Source: Humulus lupulus (Eukaryota > Streptophyta > Magnoliopsida > Rosales > Cannabaceae). From it: a stretch of 64,000 nucleotides of DNA. The notes beneath the pieces are model-generated. The model was not told where the DNA came from. It saw only the letters and a list, made by a program, of their open reading frames with translations, and did no database searches. This document shows, piece by piece, positions 22,354 through 34,557 of the stretch; the first letter of the stretch is position 1; the number at the start of each line of letters is the position of its first letter. Both the position numbers and the translations under genes were made by a program. The stretch lies in assembly GCF_963169125.1 (NCBI RefSeq), contig NC_084802.1, positions 115,448,903 through 115,512,902 of the forward strand. Reading direction: 5' to 3'.

Positions 22354-23595
22354 ATGACACTTCTCCAAGGAACACCCAAAATCAAGCTAGAAGGACACAA
22401 TGGCAAGCAAAGGTGGATAGGAGCATCACTACTTATTTATGCACTCACAAAAGGCAAGAGAGTCAGACCATCTGAGGTGGTGTTAGGTAGAATTCCTATC
22501 GCCCAAACCTCAGCATATGCATTAATGGATATTTGGGCGTCACATTTTTTGTAGATACTGCCTACATTAAGAACTAGATGGAGCACCGGAATCTACAAAA
22601 TATTTGTAGTGTATCATTGCCTTCTAAGGAGGATATGATGGTTTAGTTTTGGCTTAGAAATTTACAAATTAGGGTAGCTGATCGAGAACTAATAGTTGAT
22701 CTGTTAGTATCGAACAAATGCGAGTATGACGTAATTTTGGTACGGGTTGGCTATTTATGTATGGTGCAGAGGTCACTTCAAAGAAGAGGAAAGTGGTACT
22801 TCATCCAACAAGCGAGGAACCTTGCCATGGTCTCAGCAATGAAGGCAAATAAGATGTTGGAGGATGGATGTATTGGATATCTAGCTCGCGTTGTGGATAA
22901 GGTCAAGGAGGATAATCTACGAGCGCTCGATGTGTCAATCATATGTAAGCATCCTGAGGTATTTCCTGACGATTTTGCAGGCATTCCACCTTACCGAAAA
23001 GTAATTTTTGAGATAAAACAGGTCCTTGGAATGACTCCTACCTCAAAGACTCCATATCGAATTGTGCCAACGGAACTTATGGAAATGCAAACCCAACTCC
23101 AGAGCTATTAGATAAGAAATTCATAAGTCTGAGTCATTCTCCATGGGGATCCCTGGTCCTTTTCTTTAAGAAAAAGGATGGCTCCATAAGAATGTGCATA
23201 GACTATCAAGAATTGAACAAACGATCAAAAACTAACATCCATCTCCAAGAATCGATGATCTGTTCAACCAACTTTAGGGAGCATCGGAGTTCTCCAAGTT
23301 AGATCTTTGGTGAGGATACCACCAGCTTAAATTTAAGGAGTTAGACATACCAAGACGGTGTTTCGGACGCGATATGGGAACTGTGAGTTCGTGGTCATGT
23401 CGTTTGGACTCACCAATGCACCGGTAGCATTCATGGACCTCATGAACTGAGTATTTAGTGATTCCTAGATAAATTTGTTATCGTGTTTGTCAACGACATT
23501 TTGATATACTTGAATAACCAACAGGAACATGTGGTGCATCTAGAAATGGTCCTCCAGCATTTGAAGGAACATAAGCTCTATGCTAAATTCTCCAA
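22354..23595 (+). pseudogene. Gypsy protease and RT fragment, truncated
   Basis: A second chromovirus-type pol relic. The protease part (YALTKGKRV, TSAYALMDIWASHF) has D-I-W in place of D-S-G. The linker (GCIGYLARVVDKVKED, HPEVFPDDFAGIPPYRK) is followed, after frame changes, by RT segments: [20 protein letters not shown] text near 23135, the [17 protein letters not shown] region near 23400 and VIVFVNDILIYL near 23475, where the first catalytic Asp reads Asn. It ends abruptly after AKFSKC at 23595, where LTR sequence begins. Probably Tekay-like; the lineage is inferred. Confidence 0.8.
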
Positions 23596-23599
23596 GTGT

Positions 23600-26500
23600 T
23601 AGTTATTTTATGGGGTCGAAAATCTGACTCGGGGTGAGTCGAGGGGTAATTCGGGTGTTAGTTATTTTATGGGGTTATTGGGTTATGGAAATAAATATTT
23701 TGAGATATATTTGAGGTTAGAATGTCTAGGAGGGAATATTGGGGAAATTTACCATTTTTCCCTCGGGGATGTTTTTGGTACCCCGAGCCTTGAGGTAACC
23801 TTATAGACTTAAGTTAAATAAAACAAAATATAGGAAACCCCCAGATTTCTCTAAACCGGCCCAAAATCCTCTTCCCTTTCTCTTGTTTTCTCTCAACTTT
23901 ACCAAGGGGGAACTTTGAGGAATTTGAGCTAGGAAGTTCAGAATTTAAGGCTGGAGCTTTGAGGAAGTGAAGCTTGGAGCTTAGGAGATTAACTTAGAGG
24001 TTCAACTAAGCAAAGGTAAGTTCTTAACTTGATGAACTATGTTGAATTTCTGTTGATAATTCAAAGTATGCATGTGAGCTAAGTTGGGATTTGTTCATGA
24101 TTGTTTGGTTGAGTTTTGGGGTTAGTTTCTGTTAGGTTTTGATGCTGAGGCTATGTTAGAACTTCTGTGATGAATGTTTGGATTGTTAGGTTGACTTTTA
24201 TGGATAATTGGCTTGGTTTTAGAAGAGAAAATGAAGGATTTTTCTGGGTTCGAGGGGTCGGGCTACAGCATTGTTCTTACTAAGCCGCGGTCCCTTAGAA
24301 CTTGGGGCGTCTGGAAATGGAGGCGCGCCGCGGTGCCCTTCAGGAAGGGTCGTGACGCGTGTGGGCTATTATGAGGTAGGGCCTCGGGTTGAGCTGGGGG
24401 CCGTGGCATGAGTCCCTAGGGTTGCGGCACTTAGTGCATTTTTGGGTTTTTAAGAGGTTTTAGGCTGGGTAATTCAATAGTTAAGGCTCGGGATGGATTC
24501 TATCACCCTGATTGATAGAATTCAACGTTCTGGAGATTAGAATTATCACCCAAAGCTATTTAATGGATTAGAACTTGATGGGTGGAAATTGTTAATGCGT
24601 TGTGACTAGGGTTTCGGCGAGGCTCGGACTAGGGAACTGTTCTCGGGACATCGGTGCTTGGAAAGCTCGGGACACAGGTAAGAAAACTTCTGTTCCCATA
24701 GAACTTGTGTTGCAGGTGTAACGACCCAAATTCACTAATAAGGCTTAAGGGCCTTGGTTAGTGTGCCTGGAGGGCATAATGGGAATTATGTGTGACTTTA
24801 ATGATTAAGATGCATGATTATGATTTAAAGCATGTTATGTGACTATTTGAATATTTGAGATGCATGACTATGTGTATTAGTATGCATGTAGGCCCTGACT
24901 AGGATAGAAGGGCACAATCGTAATTCTGGCCATTATGGGCATAACTGTATTGATATATGTGATAATTGTCGAGACCACATTATTATGTGGATATATCTGT
25001 GATCTGTGACTCGAGACAGTCCTAGTGAGCAAAGTAGCGAAAAAGTCAAGGCGGGGATTTATACCCAGCTCGGGGTGAGCCTAGGGGGTATAAATGGGAA
25101 TTTAGTGAGTATACTGGAGTCTATTTTGACATTGAGGAATATTATTGATGATTAATTAGGTATCAGGAGTTAAGCGGGAAATATTAGAGACACTCGAGGA
25201 GTTAGCGGGAATTGGGTAAAATGACTAAAATGGCCCTAAGTGGACTAAAGGGTTTGGAATTAATAGGGAGGGCATTTTGGTCAATTGGCATCTCAGAGAT
25301 AGATAAGTTAAGGCTTTATGTTAGTGGAAGTTGTAGAAAGATATAGAAGTCTGAGGAAAGAAAGAAAAGAAGGAAAAGGAAGAAAAAGAAAGGGAGAAAA
25401 CAGATAGAGTTTTCTATGGTCGGTTTATGCTTCCTCCATCAGTTTCTTGAGGATTTTTGGAGCAAAGCTCAGAGGAGAGCTGGGTTAGGCTGAGCATCAA
25501 GGATCCTAAGCTAGGTTTGAGGAATTGGCAGAGGTTTAGCAAGAACTCACCAACACTTGAGGTAAAATTCTGTAAGTTTCTTAAGTTCTGGTTTTGGTTC
25601 TTAGCTAAGATATCTAAGCTATGTTGATGGGGAAATTTTAGGAAAGTTGGAGCCAAGGGTTGAGGAAGAGCAAGCCAAGGAGGTCTAGAGGCAACTTGAG
25701 GTCGAAATTCCACCAAAGGTATAAATTCTAAGCTTCTAACTTTGATGTTTAACGGGTTTCTGCTGAGTTTTAATGTCTAGAAGTGGCTATGGTGAATTTT
25801 GAGATTAGGGATGCATGTGCTTGAGTTCTAGGTATTTGGGGTGCTTGGGATGAGTGGAGTATGTTCATAAGGTTGTTTTTTATTTTGGTAAAGGTTTGGA
25901 GAAGTTTTGGTTGAGTCTGGTTCGAGGAAATCGCAGGAAGAGAAATTTGGAGTTTGCCTGTCTGTGACTAGTGCTACAGCGCTAGCCTTTGGGCGCTGTA
26001 GCGCTAGGCCAAGCTTCCTACGGATTTTGCTTCTGTTTGTAGCGTTGTAGTGCCCTCCAATGAGTGTTGTAACGCTGCCCTGCTTCCAGAAAGGGATTTT
26101 AGGGTTATTTGCAAGGGTTTTTGACCAAGGGTTTGGGGTTTGATTCCACCACCTTGTTTGGTGGAACTAGGACTTCCTGGAGGCTCAGGATTGACCCCGA
26201 GGCTAGGTTTTAAACTTGAGGATCGATGATGACTTTGGCCTATGGTTGTGTTTAGGTGAGCACTAGGGCTCGAGGGGGATCGTGCTCAAGGAGTCGAGTG
26301 ATCAAAGCTAGCGTATCGAAAGGTAAGAAAACTGCACCCGGTTATATGTTTGTGATGGGACTAAGTGCTCCCGATATTTGTATTATTTCAATGATGGTAT
26401 CATGCCATGGGACATGTGATAGCGGCCTAAGAGTGCCGTACAAAATAATTGCGCACAGGGCGCGGCTTGGCCACTAGTAGCCGAGGACAGCTTAATATTC

Positions 26501-27884
26501 ACTAAGCTCGGTTTAAGCGGGCCGGAGTCAGTGGCATAACGGAGGGAGCATCCTGAGGGTGCTAGCCCTAGTTATCATTTGTGAACTGTTATATGATATG
26601 AGTTAACATGTTAGTATGTTGAATACTTGATTATATTGTATGAGTATATGGCTGGGAATATGTGATGCAATATGAGATATTGACTTGTCTGTTGATTGCT
26701 TATGCTCTGTTGTTGTGTTTTCTTGCTGGGCCTTGGCTCACGGGTGCTACGTGGTGCAGGTAAAGGCAAGGGCAAGTTGGACCAATCCTGAGGTGGAGAG
26801 CTGCGGGGTTGAATGTACATAGCCAGCTGTTCGATCTCCATGGTCGAAGAGTGGATCAGGACAGGGATTGCCTAACTGTCCGTTTTGCCTTAATATGGCT
26901 GTTTATTGTATTTAAACCTTATGACTTTTGTAAACGGTCTTTAAACTTAATATTTTTGGGATCCCGTGTAAACAAAAAATGTCTCTTAATGAAAAATGTG
27001 GCTTTTGTGACCAAAACATTTTAACCCTAGCTCCTTTATAGTTTCAATAACACGTTTTTAACTGAACGACTTGATTAGCAAGTCTAGCACTTTATAAACA
27101 CACAGTGTAGCGGTCTTGGCTATCCAGGGAGTTACAGCAGGGCTCGGCCCTAAATAAATGTGTTGCAGGGCGTGGCCCTTTGATTGCATTTACATGTGTT
27201 TAAATATCTGTTTAGTTATATTATGTGTGTATATAAGTGGTGGAACGGCGATGGCCGGGAACGGCGAAGGCCAAGAACGGCAAGGGGCCGGGAGCAGCGT
27301 TTAGCACGCAGAGTGCGAGTTGTCAAGGCGAGACCCCAAGGAATACCTGGGATATCCTTACGGTATAGACCGCGAACCTAGGGCCTGGTAAAGCGCCTGG
27401 GACAGCATGGCCGTACGTGTATATCCTGATGATGGCTTGATTTTATGTTATGTGTTTGATATGCATATATTATTTGCTTGTGAGGGTTTTCTTGCTGGGC
27501 TTCGGCTCACGGGTGCTCTATGGTGCAGGTAAAGGCAATGGGAAAGTCGATCAACCTTGATTATGGTGAGCGTGATGAGCGGCGCGTACATGTCGGCTCT
27601 GCCTGGCTGCCATGGACAGGGGTGCTTTTGGGGGATGATTGTACTAAACTTAAATTTTGTCGTTTAGTCGACTCTGGTTATATTTTGAGTTGTACATATT
27701 TCTAAACAATGTTTTTGGGATCCCAAATGTTAAATGTTTTATAATTTTTCAATGAAAGGTTTATTCTCAAGTTTGTGACTCTGATTATGATTTATTTACA
27801 CTTTTGTCCTAAAACCTCGATTAGCGAGTTAATTGCACATTTTAAACTCTCTTAGTAATGGCTCTAAGGCAGTAGGGCATTACA
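23600..27884 (+). mobile_element. 5'-truncated LTR (LTR-B, TGTAACG family) split by LTR-A
   Basis: Forward LTR of the family that begins TGTAACGACCC and ends GGGC(A/G)TTACA. The 5' end is missing: it starts at a junction with RT sequence, in a part equivalent to about 400 bases inside complete copies. Recognisable parts are the GGTTATGGAAATAAATA block (23688), the CCGCGG block (24290), the box CTTGCTGGGCTTCGGCTCACGG (27490, one base longer than quoted blocks elsewhere) and the AGTAGGGCATTACA end at 27884. It is interrupted by LTR-A at 24717-27136. Confidence 0.8.
24717..27136 (+). mobile_element. Solo LTR-A (TGTAACG family) nested in LTR-B
   Basis: 2420 bp from TGTAACGACCCAAATTC to CCAGGGAGTTACA, flanked by GCAGG at 24712-24716 and 27137-27141, a perfect target-site duplication. 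It has no internal genes, so it is a solo LTR. Its GC-rich block uses AGCGCT palindromes (25975-26080) instead of CCGCGG. The ending (TAGCGGTCTTGGCTATCCAGG) matches that of LTR-C on the other strand, so A and C form one subfamily. Confidence 0.88.
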
Positions 27885-28701
27885 TGCAACTTACAATTCT
27901 AACCAAAACTCAAAGAATTTAGTGTTAGGCTCCTTACCTCAACGATGAATTCAAGCTTACACCTGCTCTTCAACTCCCCAAGCTTACTCCTTCCTAGCTC
28001 CAAGCCTTAGATTTCTGATCTAGAATCCCTCAAAATCAAGCACCAAGGAGAGAAGTGCTGAACCGACCAAGAGAAGAGAAACTAAGAATTTTTTTTTCCT
28101 TTTACTTAGTTCCAGCAGTTCCTCAAATCATCTAAGTTAAATAATACCCCTGCCAAATGACCAAACTGCCCTTTAAGCCTAACCTCTATCCTTATGTGAC
28201 CCAAGGGCACTTCTGTCATTTGTCGTGTCCCGCTAATCCCTCGAGCGTTCCTATAAATCCCCGTTTAACCCCAACATGTCCAAATGGTTACTAAATTACT
28301 ACCCTTTACTCCATAGATTCCAAACACTTATTATATACCCAAAATACCCCCCCCCCCCCCCCCAAGGCTCCTCCTGAGCTGAGTATTTGACCCCGTTGTG
28401 ATATTCTAACTAAACCGCTCCCTAGGACTGTCTCAGATCATGCATCACAAATATATCACCACTCGCACGTGGTAAAGATCACAATATTCACAAGTATTGC
28501 ATTTATGCCCTCAACGGGCTAAAATTACAATTATGCCCCTAGTAGCCATATAGGGCCCACATGCATAATTAATTCACATAAACATGCATTTATGATCACA
28601 TAATCATCAAATTCACATATTAACGTAATTAAATCAATTATTGCCCTCCTAGCATGCTAATCAAGGCCCCAAGCCTTATTAGCAAATTTGGGGACGCTAC
28701 A
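27885..28701 (-). mobile_element. LTR-D, 5' part only, minus strand
   Basis: Minus-strand LTR beginning TGTAGCGTCCCCAAATTTGC at 28701 and cut off at 27885, where LTR-B ends. It contains an 18-base poly-C run near 28350-28370. Its start is closest to that of LTR-C. It may be the 3' LTR of the gag-bearing element to its right after loss of pol, or an independent insertion; there is no convincing polypurine tract at 28702, which favours the latter. Confidence 0.65.
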
Positions 28702-30210
28702 TAGCCTCAGCCTCTACCTGAGTCAAGGCGAACACTTCAGCTAGAGTCAAGCTGTCCACCTTCCTCGGTTCTTCTTTCTTCAAAGTCAGGTAGTCTTTTT
28801 TTAGATGTCCAACCACCCCGCACAAGTAACATGCTTTCACCCGACATTCGCCCAGATGGCGCTTCCTTCATCTAGCTCATTCTGGGTAACTCCTCCAGGT
28901 CTCACTGCCGCCCGAGCGGCCGCCCTGGACACCCCAGCCCCTCCTATCAGGACCAGCAGTGGTCGAGGTGTCAGGGGTCTTCCTCTTCTGATCACTAGGG
29001 CCTCCACCCTTACCAGATCCTACAAATGGAGGCACTGCCCTCCAAACTTCCCGTCGTGCAGCACTCTCCCTCCATATCTTGTTCTCCACCTCCTCAACTA
29101 TGAGGGCCTTCTAGCACTTTGGCATAAGTAGTCTCCCCAACAACTGATGTAATCCCCACATCCTGGGCTATCATAGCATTCAGCCCCCGAACAAATCTTT
29201 CTTGCCTGGTTGCATCTGTAGGCGTTAGATCAAGTGCAAACTTTGCTAACCTATTGAATTTTAGGGCATACTCAGTAACTGTTATGCTACCCTGTACCAA
29301 ACTGGTAAACTCGTTCACCTTCACTGCCCTAATGGCATTATTGTAGTACTTCTAGTTGAACAGGTCTCTAAACTCATCCCAGCTCATGGTATAAACATCT
29401 TTTTCTGGGATGCCACCTCCCACCATATACATGCATCATCTCGGAACATAAAGGTGGCACAAGCCACTCAGTCATTACCTACCACCCTCATAAAATCAAG
29501 GATGGAGGTAGTCAGGCTCATCCACTTTTCAGCCTTAAGTGGATCTGGTCGTCCCTCAAAGATTGGAGGATGTTGTTTCATGAATCTCTCGTACAGTGGC
29601 TCCAACATGTTCTCAATCTCAGGCTATTGTACAGCTGGTGCCACGACAAGTGGCAAGTCTGGTGTAGTGTTCCCTGGTGGAACCTGCTGTCTCAGTAAGC
29701 GAATCTCTTCCTCTTGACTCTAAAGTCTAGCTTGCATATCAGAAAGCATCTGCTGCGAGTTTTGAGAAACTGGCGGAGGGTTCTTACCCTAGTCAACATC
29801 TCAAGCCTCGATCTCAGTGCTGGCTAGTCGAATTGATCGCCTTGGACTCATAACTCTCCAAGTATGCCTACAATCAACAACTCTGCTAATCAGGCAATGA
29901 TAACAGGTTTTTGATGTCACCCCATGGTCCAATGTCAACAATAAAAAGAAGTATGCAATCACAATGCTAACAGTCATTCCAATAATACTAACATACAATA
30001 ACAATGCTAATAAGCATGCCTTATCATGTACACATAATAGTCAAGGGTCAGGCTCTATCAGTATATCTTATGCTTCCTAATAACAGGCATATAAGGCATG
30101 TATATTTCATTTGAACAATCAAACACACGATCACGTATATCGTTACCAAACCTTGAGTCGAGCTTGTCTTTAGCGGCGAGTGTACATGCCCAACCAGTCA
30201 TTAGGAACCC
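28702..30210 (-). pseudogene. Gypsy gag, broken, minus strand
   Basis: Gag of a Gypsy element whose 5' LTR is LTR-C. Reading leftward from about 29850: MSPRRSIRL, then PPIFEGRPDPLKAEKWM and the Retrotrans_gag core (FTSLVQGSITVTEYALKFNR, RQERFVRGLNAMIA; 29094-29324). A Gly/Arg-rich tail leads to a zinc knuckle near 28805-28850 (CYLCGVVGHLKKDY), in which the last Cys is Tyr. Several stops and frameshifts occur. No protease, RT or integrase follows. The arrangement resembles Tekay-type chromoviruses; this is inference. Confidence 0.8.
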
Positions 30211-30223
30211 TAAAACCTAGACC

Positions 30224-30235
30224 GCTCGGATACCA
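30224..30235 (-). promoter_or_regulatory. Primer binding site, initiator tRNA-Met type
   Basis: On the minus strand TGGTATCCGAGC lies three bases after the LTR-C end. It differs from the usual tRNA-iMet complement TGGTATCAGAGC at one base. It shows that LTR-C is a 5' LTR and fixes the orientation of the element. Confidence 0.8.
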
Positions 30236-30238
30236 AGT

Positions 30239-32718
30239 TGTAACAATCTGGATAGCCAAGACCATTACACTATGTATTTTAAATAGTGTCGGACTTACTA
30301 ATCAAGTCGTTTGGATATAAATGTGTAACTAAGGACAATTAGTGGATTAGGGTTTAAATAGTTGTTTTATTAAAAAGTTTGAGTTTGTACATGGGATCCC
30401 AAAAATAAGTGTTTACAAGGCATTTACAACTTCATAATCAATTACAACATAGGCCGACCTAAGTGGAAAAATTACGCTTTGGCTCTAGTCCCTGTTGATC
30501 CCTCGACCCTGGTGGTCGAGCAACTGCAAATGTACACACCGCCCCTAAAGCTCTCCAACTCATGGCTGGTTCAGCTTTTCCTTTCCCTTACCTGCACCAC
30601 ATAGCCCCTGTGTGCCAAGGCTCAGCACGAAAACTTAAATCAAAAGATTCAATAAGCAACAGAATGTAAACAATACGCTTAGCAGTAAAAACCTACTCAA
30701 ATAAATACATAATTCAATATAGCAATCAATGAGTTAGACAAGTGTTATCAGCACTTCTGAGTATTTAGGTGACATTCAGGTCTGGCTCCCGTAGGCCAAA
30801 CTCTCAGATCTCATGGTCGGCCCCAACCCTCTTAGGCCGAGTTGTGTTCTGCACGATTGATGTTGGCCCCAGCTCCCTTAGGCTGAGCATTAAGATTAAA
30901 TATAATCAAACATATAAATTACATAATACATAATCAGATACAGCATATATAAGCATGCCCTAATGAGTAATCACATTTATAATCACAGTCATATCCAATA
31001 ACAGGGGTCTGAACCTCGACCACAACCAAGGTGTAGTTTTCTTACCTCGAGTCCGGAGCAGATAAGGTATGGCAATCCCGAGCACGATCCTTATTCCCGA
31101 GCCCTAGTGGTATATCCTAGTCACAACGCAATAATGGTAATCATCAATCACTTAGACTATTTAAGAGCTTCAAGGTAAGTTTCTAACCTTCGGGACCTCA
31201 AATTCTACTAAATTAAGTAGTAGAATCCTTTCCAAGCCTTTAAGTTTGAGTTCCCGTTCTTAAAAATCCTATTCGGCCAACATTCTTTATTTGAGCCGCG
31301 GCGTTCCTCAAAGGTGTCGCGGCCCTCTACAAGTCAGAGAGCCTCCCAAGTTAATTTCCTGGACACGCATCGTGGCGCGACCTACCCAGCGTCGTGGCAC
31401 TAAGGCGATTCAGCAAATCCCCTAGGCCTCTGAGTTCATGCGGGCTACAGTGCCGCGACCCGACCCCACGAACCCAGATTTTCCAGCGTTTACAGATTTC
31501 TAAACTCCCCAAAATAACGTCCCAAACATGATTTTAATACCAGTATACCACAAAAGTGATCTCAGTATCTCATAATCAATAAAACCTAGCCCATAAACCT
31601 AACAAAATATCACCTAAACTCAAAATTCAAAGCAAGCTCTAAGACTCAAAAAAACTAAAACTCGGAACTTTAAAACTTAAATTTACCTATGATTAACATG
31701 TTTCCTAGCTGCCTCTTCAAGTTGTATGCTTCCAATTTCCCACTAAGCTTCAATCCCTGACAAAACCTTGCTCCAAATCTCAAGGTTTCAAGAACTCCAA
31801 ACCAAAGCTATGAGAGAGAGTGAGAGAGAGAACTAACAAGAGAGAGAGAGAGAGAAACCAATTATGTTTTGTGTTTTTGGTTATTTCCTGAAGGCTTCCT
31901 AAGTCTGTCCCTTGATACCAAAAATACTAAAGTCTCCCTAGATCAAAAGCTATCCCTGACAAAACCTGACAATCCCTGACCAATTTCCCACTAAGCTTCA
32001 ATCCCTGACAAAACCTTGCTCCAAATCTCAAGGTTTCAAGAACTCCAAACCAAAGCTATGAGAGAGAGTGAGAGAGAGAGAGAGAGAGAGAAACCAATTA
32101 TGTTTTGTGTTTTTGGTTATTTCCTGAAGGCTTCCTAAGTCTGTCCCTTGATACCAAAAAGACTAAAGTCTCCCTAGATCAAAACCTTACTCTTTAATGC
32201 CCCCAAGGGCGATACAGTCATTTGCCACATTTCCCGCTAATCCTCAAATAGCACTATAAATTCTCAATTAATCCTGACATCCCCAACCAATCATTAAATA
32301 ACTACCCATTACCCGATAAATCCCAAATACACACTAAGTTTCCCAAAATACCCCTTGGCTAACCCCGAGTCGGGTATTTGATCCCGTTGTGATTTTTCCG
32401 CTAACCCGCTCACTAGGATCGCCTTGAGCTAAATATTGCAAATATATCCAGATAATAATGTGGTCTCAATCACATAACACATATAATTATATTTATACCC
32501 TCAATGGTCAAAATTACAAATATGCCCTTATTAACAAGAACGGGCCCACATGCATATTTAATATACATAAACATGCATATATATTCATATTACCATATGA
32601 TTCACATATGCCACATGATCACACATATGTTCAATTAATTCCACATATAATTCCAATTAATCCCTCCCAGCACACTAATTAAGGCATTTAGTCTTATTAG
32701 CAAATTTGGGACGTTACA
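30239..32718 (-). mobile_element. LTR-C, 5' LTR of the minus-strand Gypsy
   Basis: 2480 bp, beginning on the minus strand with TGTAACGTCCCAAATTTGC at 32718 and ending AGATTGTTACA at 30239, next to the primer site. The flank outside is AATGC (32719-32723); the partner duplication is not found because the other end of the element is lost. It carries a CCGCGG block near 31295-31480 and a 248-bp internal duplication. Confidence 0.85.
31732..32184 (-). repeat. 248-bp tandem duplication inside LTR-C
   Basis: The segment starting CCAATTTCCCACTAAGC at 31732 recurs at 31980 and runs almost unchanged to about 32184, including a (GA)n tract that differs in length between copies. A short filler with repeated CCCTGACAAAAC lies between. 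Complete relatives elsewhere in the window do not show this doubling. Confidence 0.85.
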
Positions 32719-32723
32719 AATGC

Positions 32724-33300
32724 TATCAAAGTATCTCGCACCAAAGCCTCCACACGCATCACAGCTACTTTGGTACCGCACACCCCACGCCTAAAAATAT
32801 AAGAAGAAAGAGTTATTAGCACTTCACCCGTATATGTGTATATTTATATATATATATGTATATTGTTAAAAGAATGCATTTGTAGAATGATGTTGTGAAG
32901 GATAGAACCTCTAACCTATTAGAAGTTTAAAGACCCAAGTTCCACTAACTAAGAAATATGGTGGTATAAAAAATCTTTCAAAAAGAATGCCTATTTATAG
33001 AAAATCCTAACCCATCCTAGCCCTTGGATTCAATATTCATTCCATGGTCAGAAATGAAGCCCTGCACTCACCTTGGGATCTGGGAAGTGGAATGATAGGC
33101 TCACATTCATTCTCAAGAAATCATGAGGATCACTACATACAAATTGTGTTTCTTCACACTTTCAAAGCAAGGAAGCACACTAACACCACATGTGCCTTGA
33201 GGACACTGTATAGTGAAGTCTACCAGAGCATCTAAAGGCCCTCTCCTAGACTGGGGCAAATGTGGATGCTGAAATTCAACACTAATTAAAGACCCCAACA
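32724..33300 (-). mobile_element. LTR start of an unidentified element, minus strand
   Basis: On the minus strand TGTTGGGGTCTTTAATTAG begins at 33300, and a TATA box (CTATAAATAGGC) lies about 300 bases on (near 32985-32997). It looks like the 5' portion of an LTR, interrupted at 32723 by the LTR-C element. A (TA)n run is near 32843. No partner LTR is seen, so the call is tentative. Confidence 0.45.
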
Positions 33301-34557
33301 CATGTTCAAAGCTCTTGGATGGTCACACAAGAGCATGTTTCACGCAAGTCTTTGCCTCCATGCAAGGCCATCTTCTCACATATCTCGGACCCAAGGCATT
33401 CACCATCGCACGTACAGGCATCTCACCCAAGGGCACCTCGTAGGAACACCTCACATATACAGGTGCCTCGCACAAGGGCGCCTCATGGGATTGCCTCGCG
33501 AATACAGGAGCCTCTCCCAAGGGCACCTCGCGGGGTCGCCTCACGAATACAGGCGCCTTGCCAAAAGGTGCCTCGAGGATAAAGGTACCCCACCCAAGGG
33601 TGCCTCGCGAGACTGCCTCGCGCATACAGGCGCCTCATGAGATCTTGGTAGCATCAAGGGTGGCCCGAGGCTTGCCGAAAGGCCGCACAAGTGCGCACCA
33701 AGGAAGCTTGCGGACCTCGCGCTGAGATGCAAGGCACACCCATTAAGGGTCTTGCTATGTGAGGCCTGGGGGTACGCCAAAGGGTCCTGCGAGTGCACAT
33801 CAAGGAGGCTTGTGAGCCAACACCCGTTAAGGGTCTCGCTCTTTGCGGCCTGGGGGTACATCGAATGGTCGCGGATGCGCACACCTAAATGTCGCCAAAG
33901 GTTTATGGAGCTTACGCTGAGCCCAGAAGTATGCCATTACGAATAAGGGCCTTGTTATGCAAGGATCGGCACCCTTCTACGCATCAAGGAGACCCATACT
34001 ATCTCCATTGAGGAATCCATACGTCACTCAACACTTAGCAAAATATAAAGAAGTTCAGAGAAAATAAGTATCTTGGAAATGTAAGAAAGACCAACAGGTA
34101 TGAGGCACGCGTATGAGTACGGGATGTACGACCCTGAGGAAGACAAAGGCGTGACTCTGACATCAGTATCCGACAAGTAGTGGTTGTATGAACCCATACG
34201 TAGAGTGTAAACGCTACCTGAGCATCCCTGAACATGTACCAGAGTCGACACCACTACGCCCTGCACCATTATGACCTACACCACTACGTCTTGCACCACT
34301 ATCCTCACAATGTACCCACGTACCTTTTTGTCCCCAGGGACCACAGTGTATCAAGAGCCATTAGAGCTCTCCTATAAATAGGTCCTCACATCTCCAGCTA
34401 GAGGGGGAAAACAAATTGTAGACTGAGGTTATTGAGTAAATATATGAGAATTTCCTCCATTGTTGTTCTGCACTTGTCTTATCCAAGTTTCTTCTAAGTT
34501 CTATCTTCGTAGTAAGTTTTCTGACCCTATATCGTTGACAAGTTCTTACCGTCAACA
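33301..34557 (+). mobile_element. LTR of a Tat-like family, forward, with tandem repeats
   Basis: The right end is clear: GTTGACAAGTTCTTACCGTCAACA at 34557 (quoted as its last 20 bases, ACAAGTTCTTACCGTCAACA) matches the end of the minus-strand LTR at 39097. A TATA box (CTCCTATAAATAGG) is at 34370-34383. The left edge is uncertain; I place it after the reverse LTR ending at 33300. No gag follows, so it is probably a solo LTR. Reading frames inside are His/Arg-rich artefacts of the repeats. Confidence 0.6.
33416..33640 (+). repeat. 45-bp tandem repeat in LTR
   Basis: About four to five units starting AGGC(A/G)(T/C)CTC near 33416, 33461, 33506 and 33551. Each contains CCAAGGGC(A/G)CCTCG and ends CACGAATAC or similar. 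A second, longer repeat of about 85 bases (ACACCC(A/G)TTAAGGGTCT) follows at 33736-33890. Confidence 0.8.

Noticed and set aside
33301..33640. Overlapping His/Arg-rich reading frames on both strands.
   Set aside because: They are translations of the 45-bp tandem repeat; no start context or domain, and both strands are equally open.
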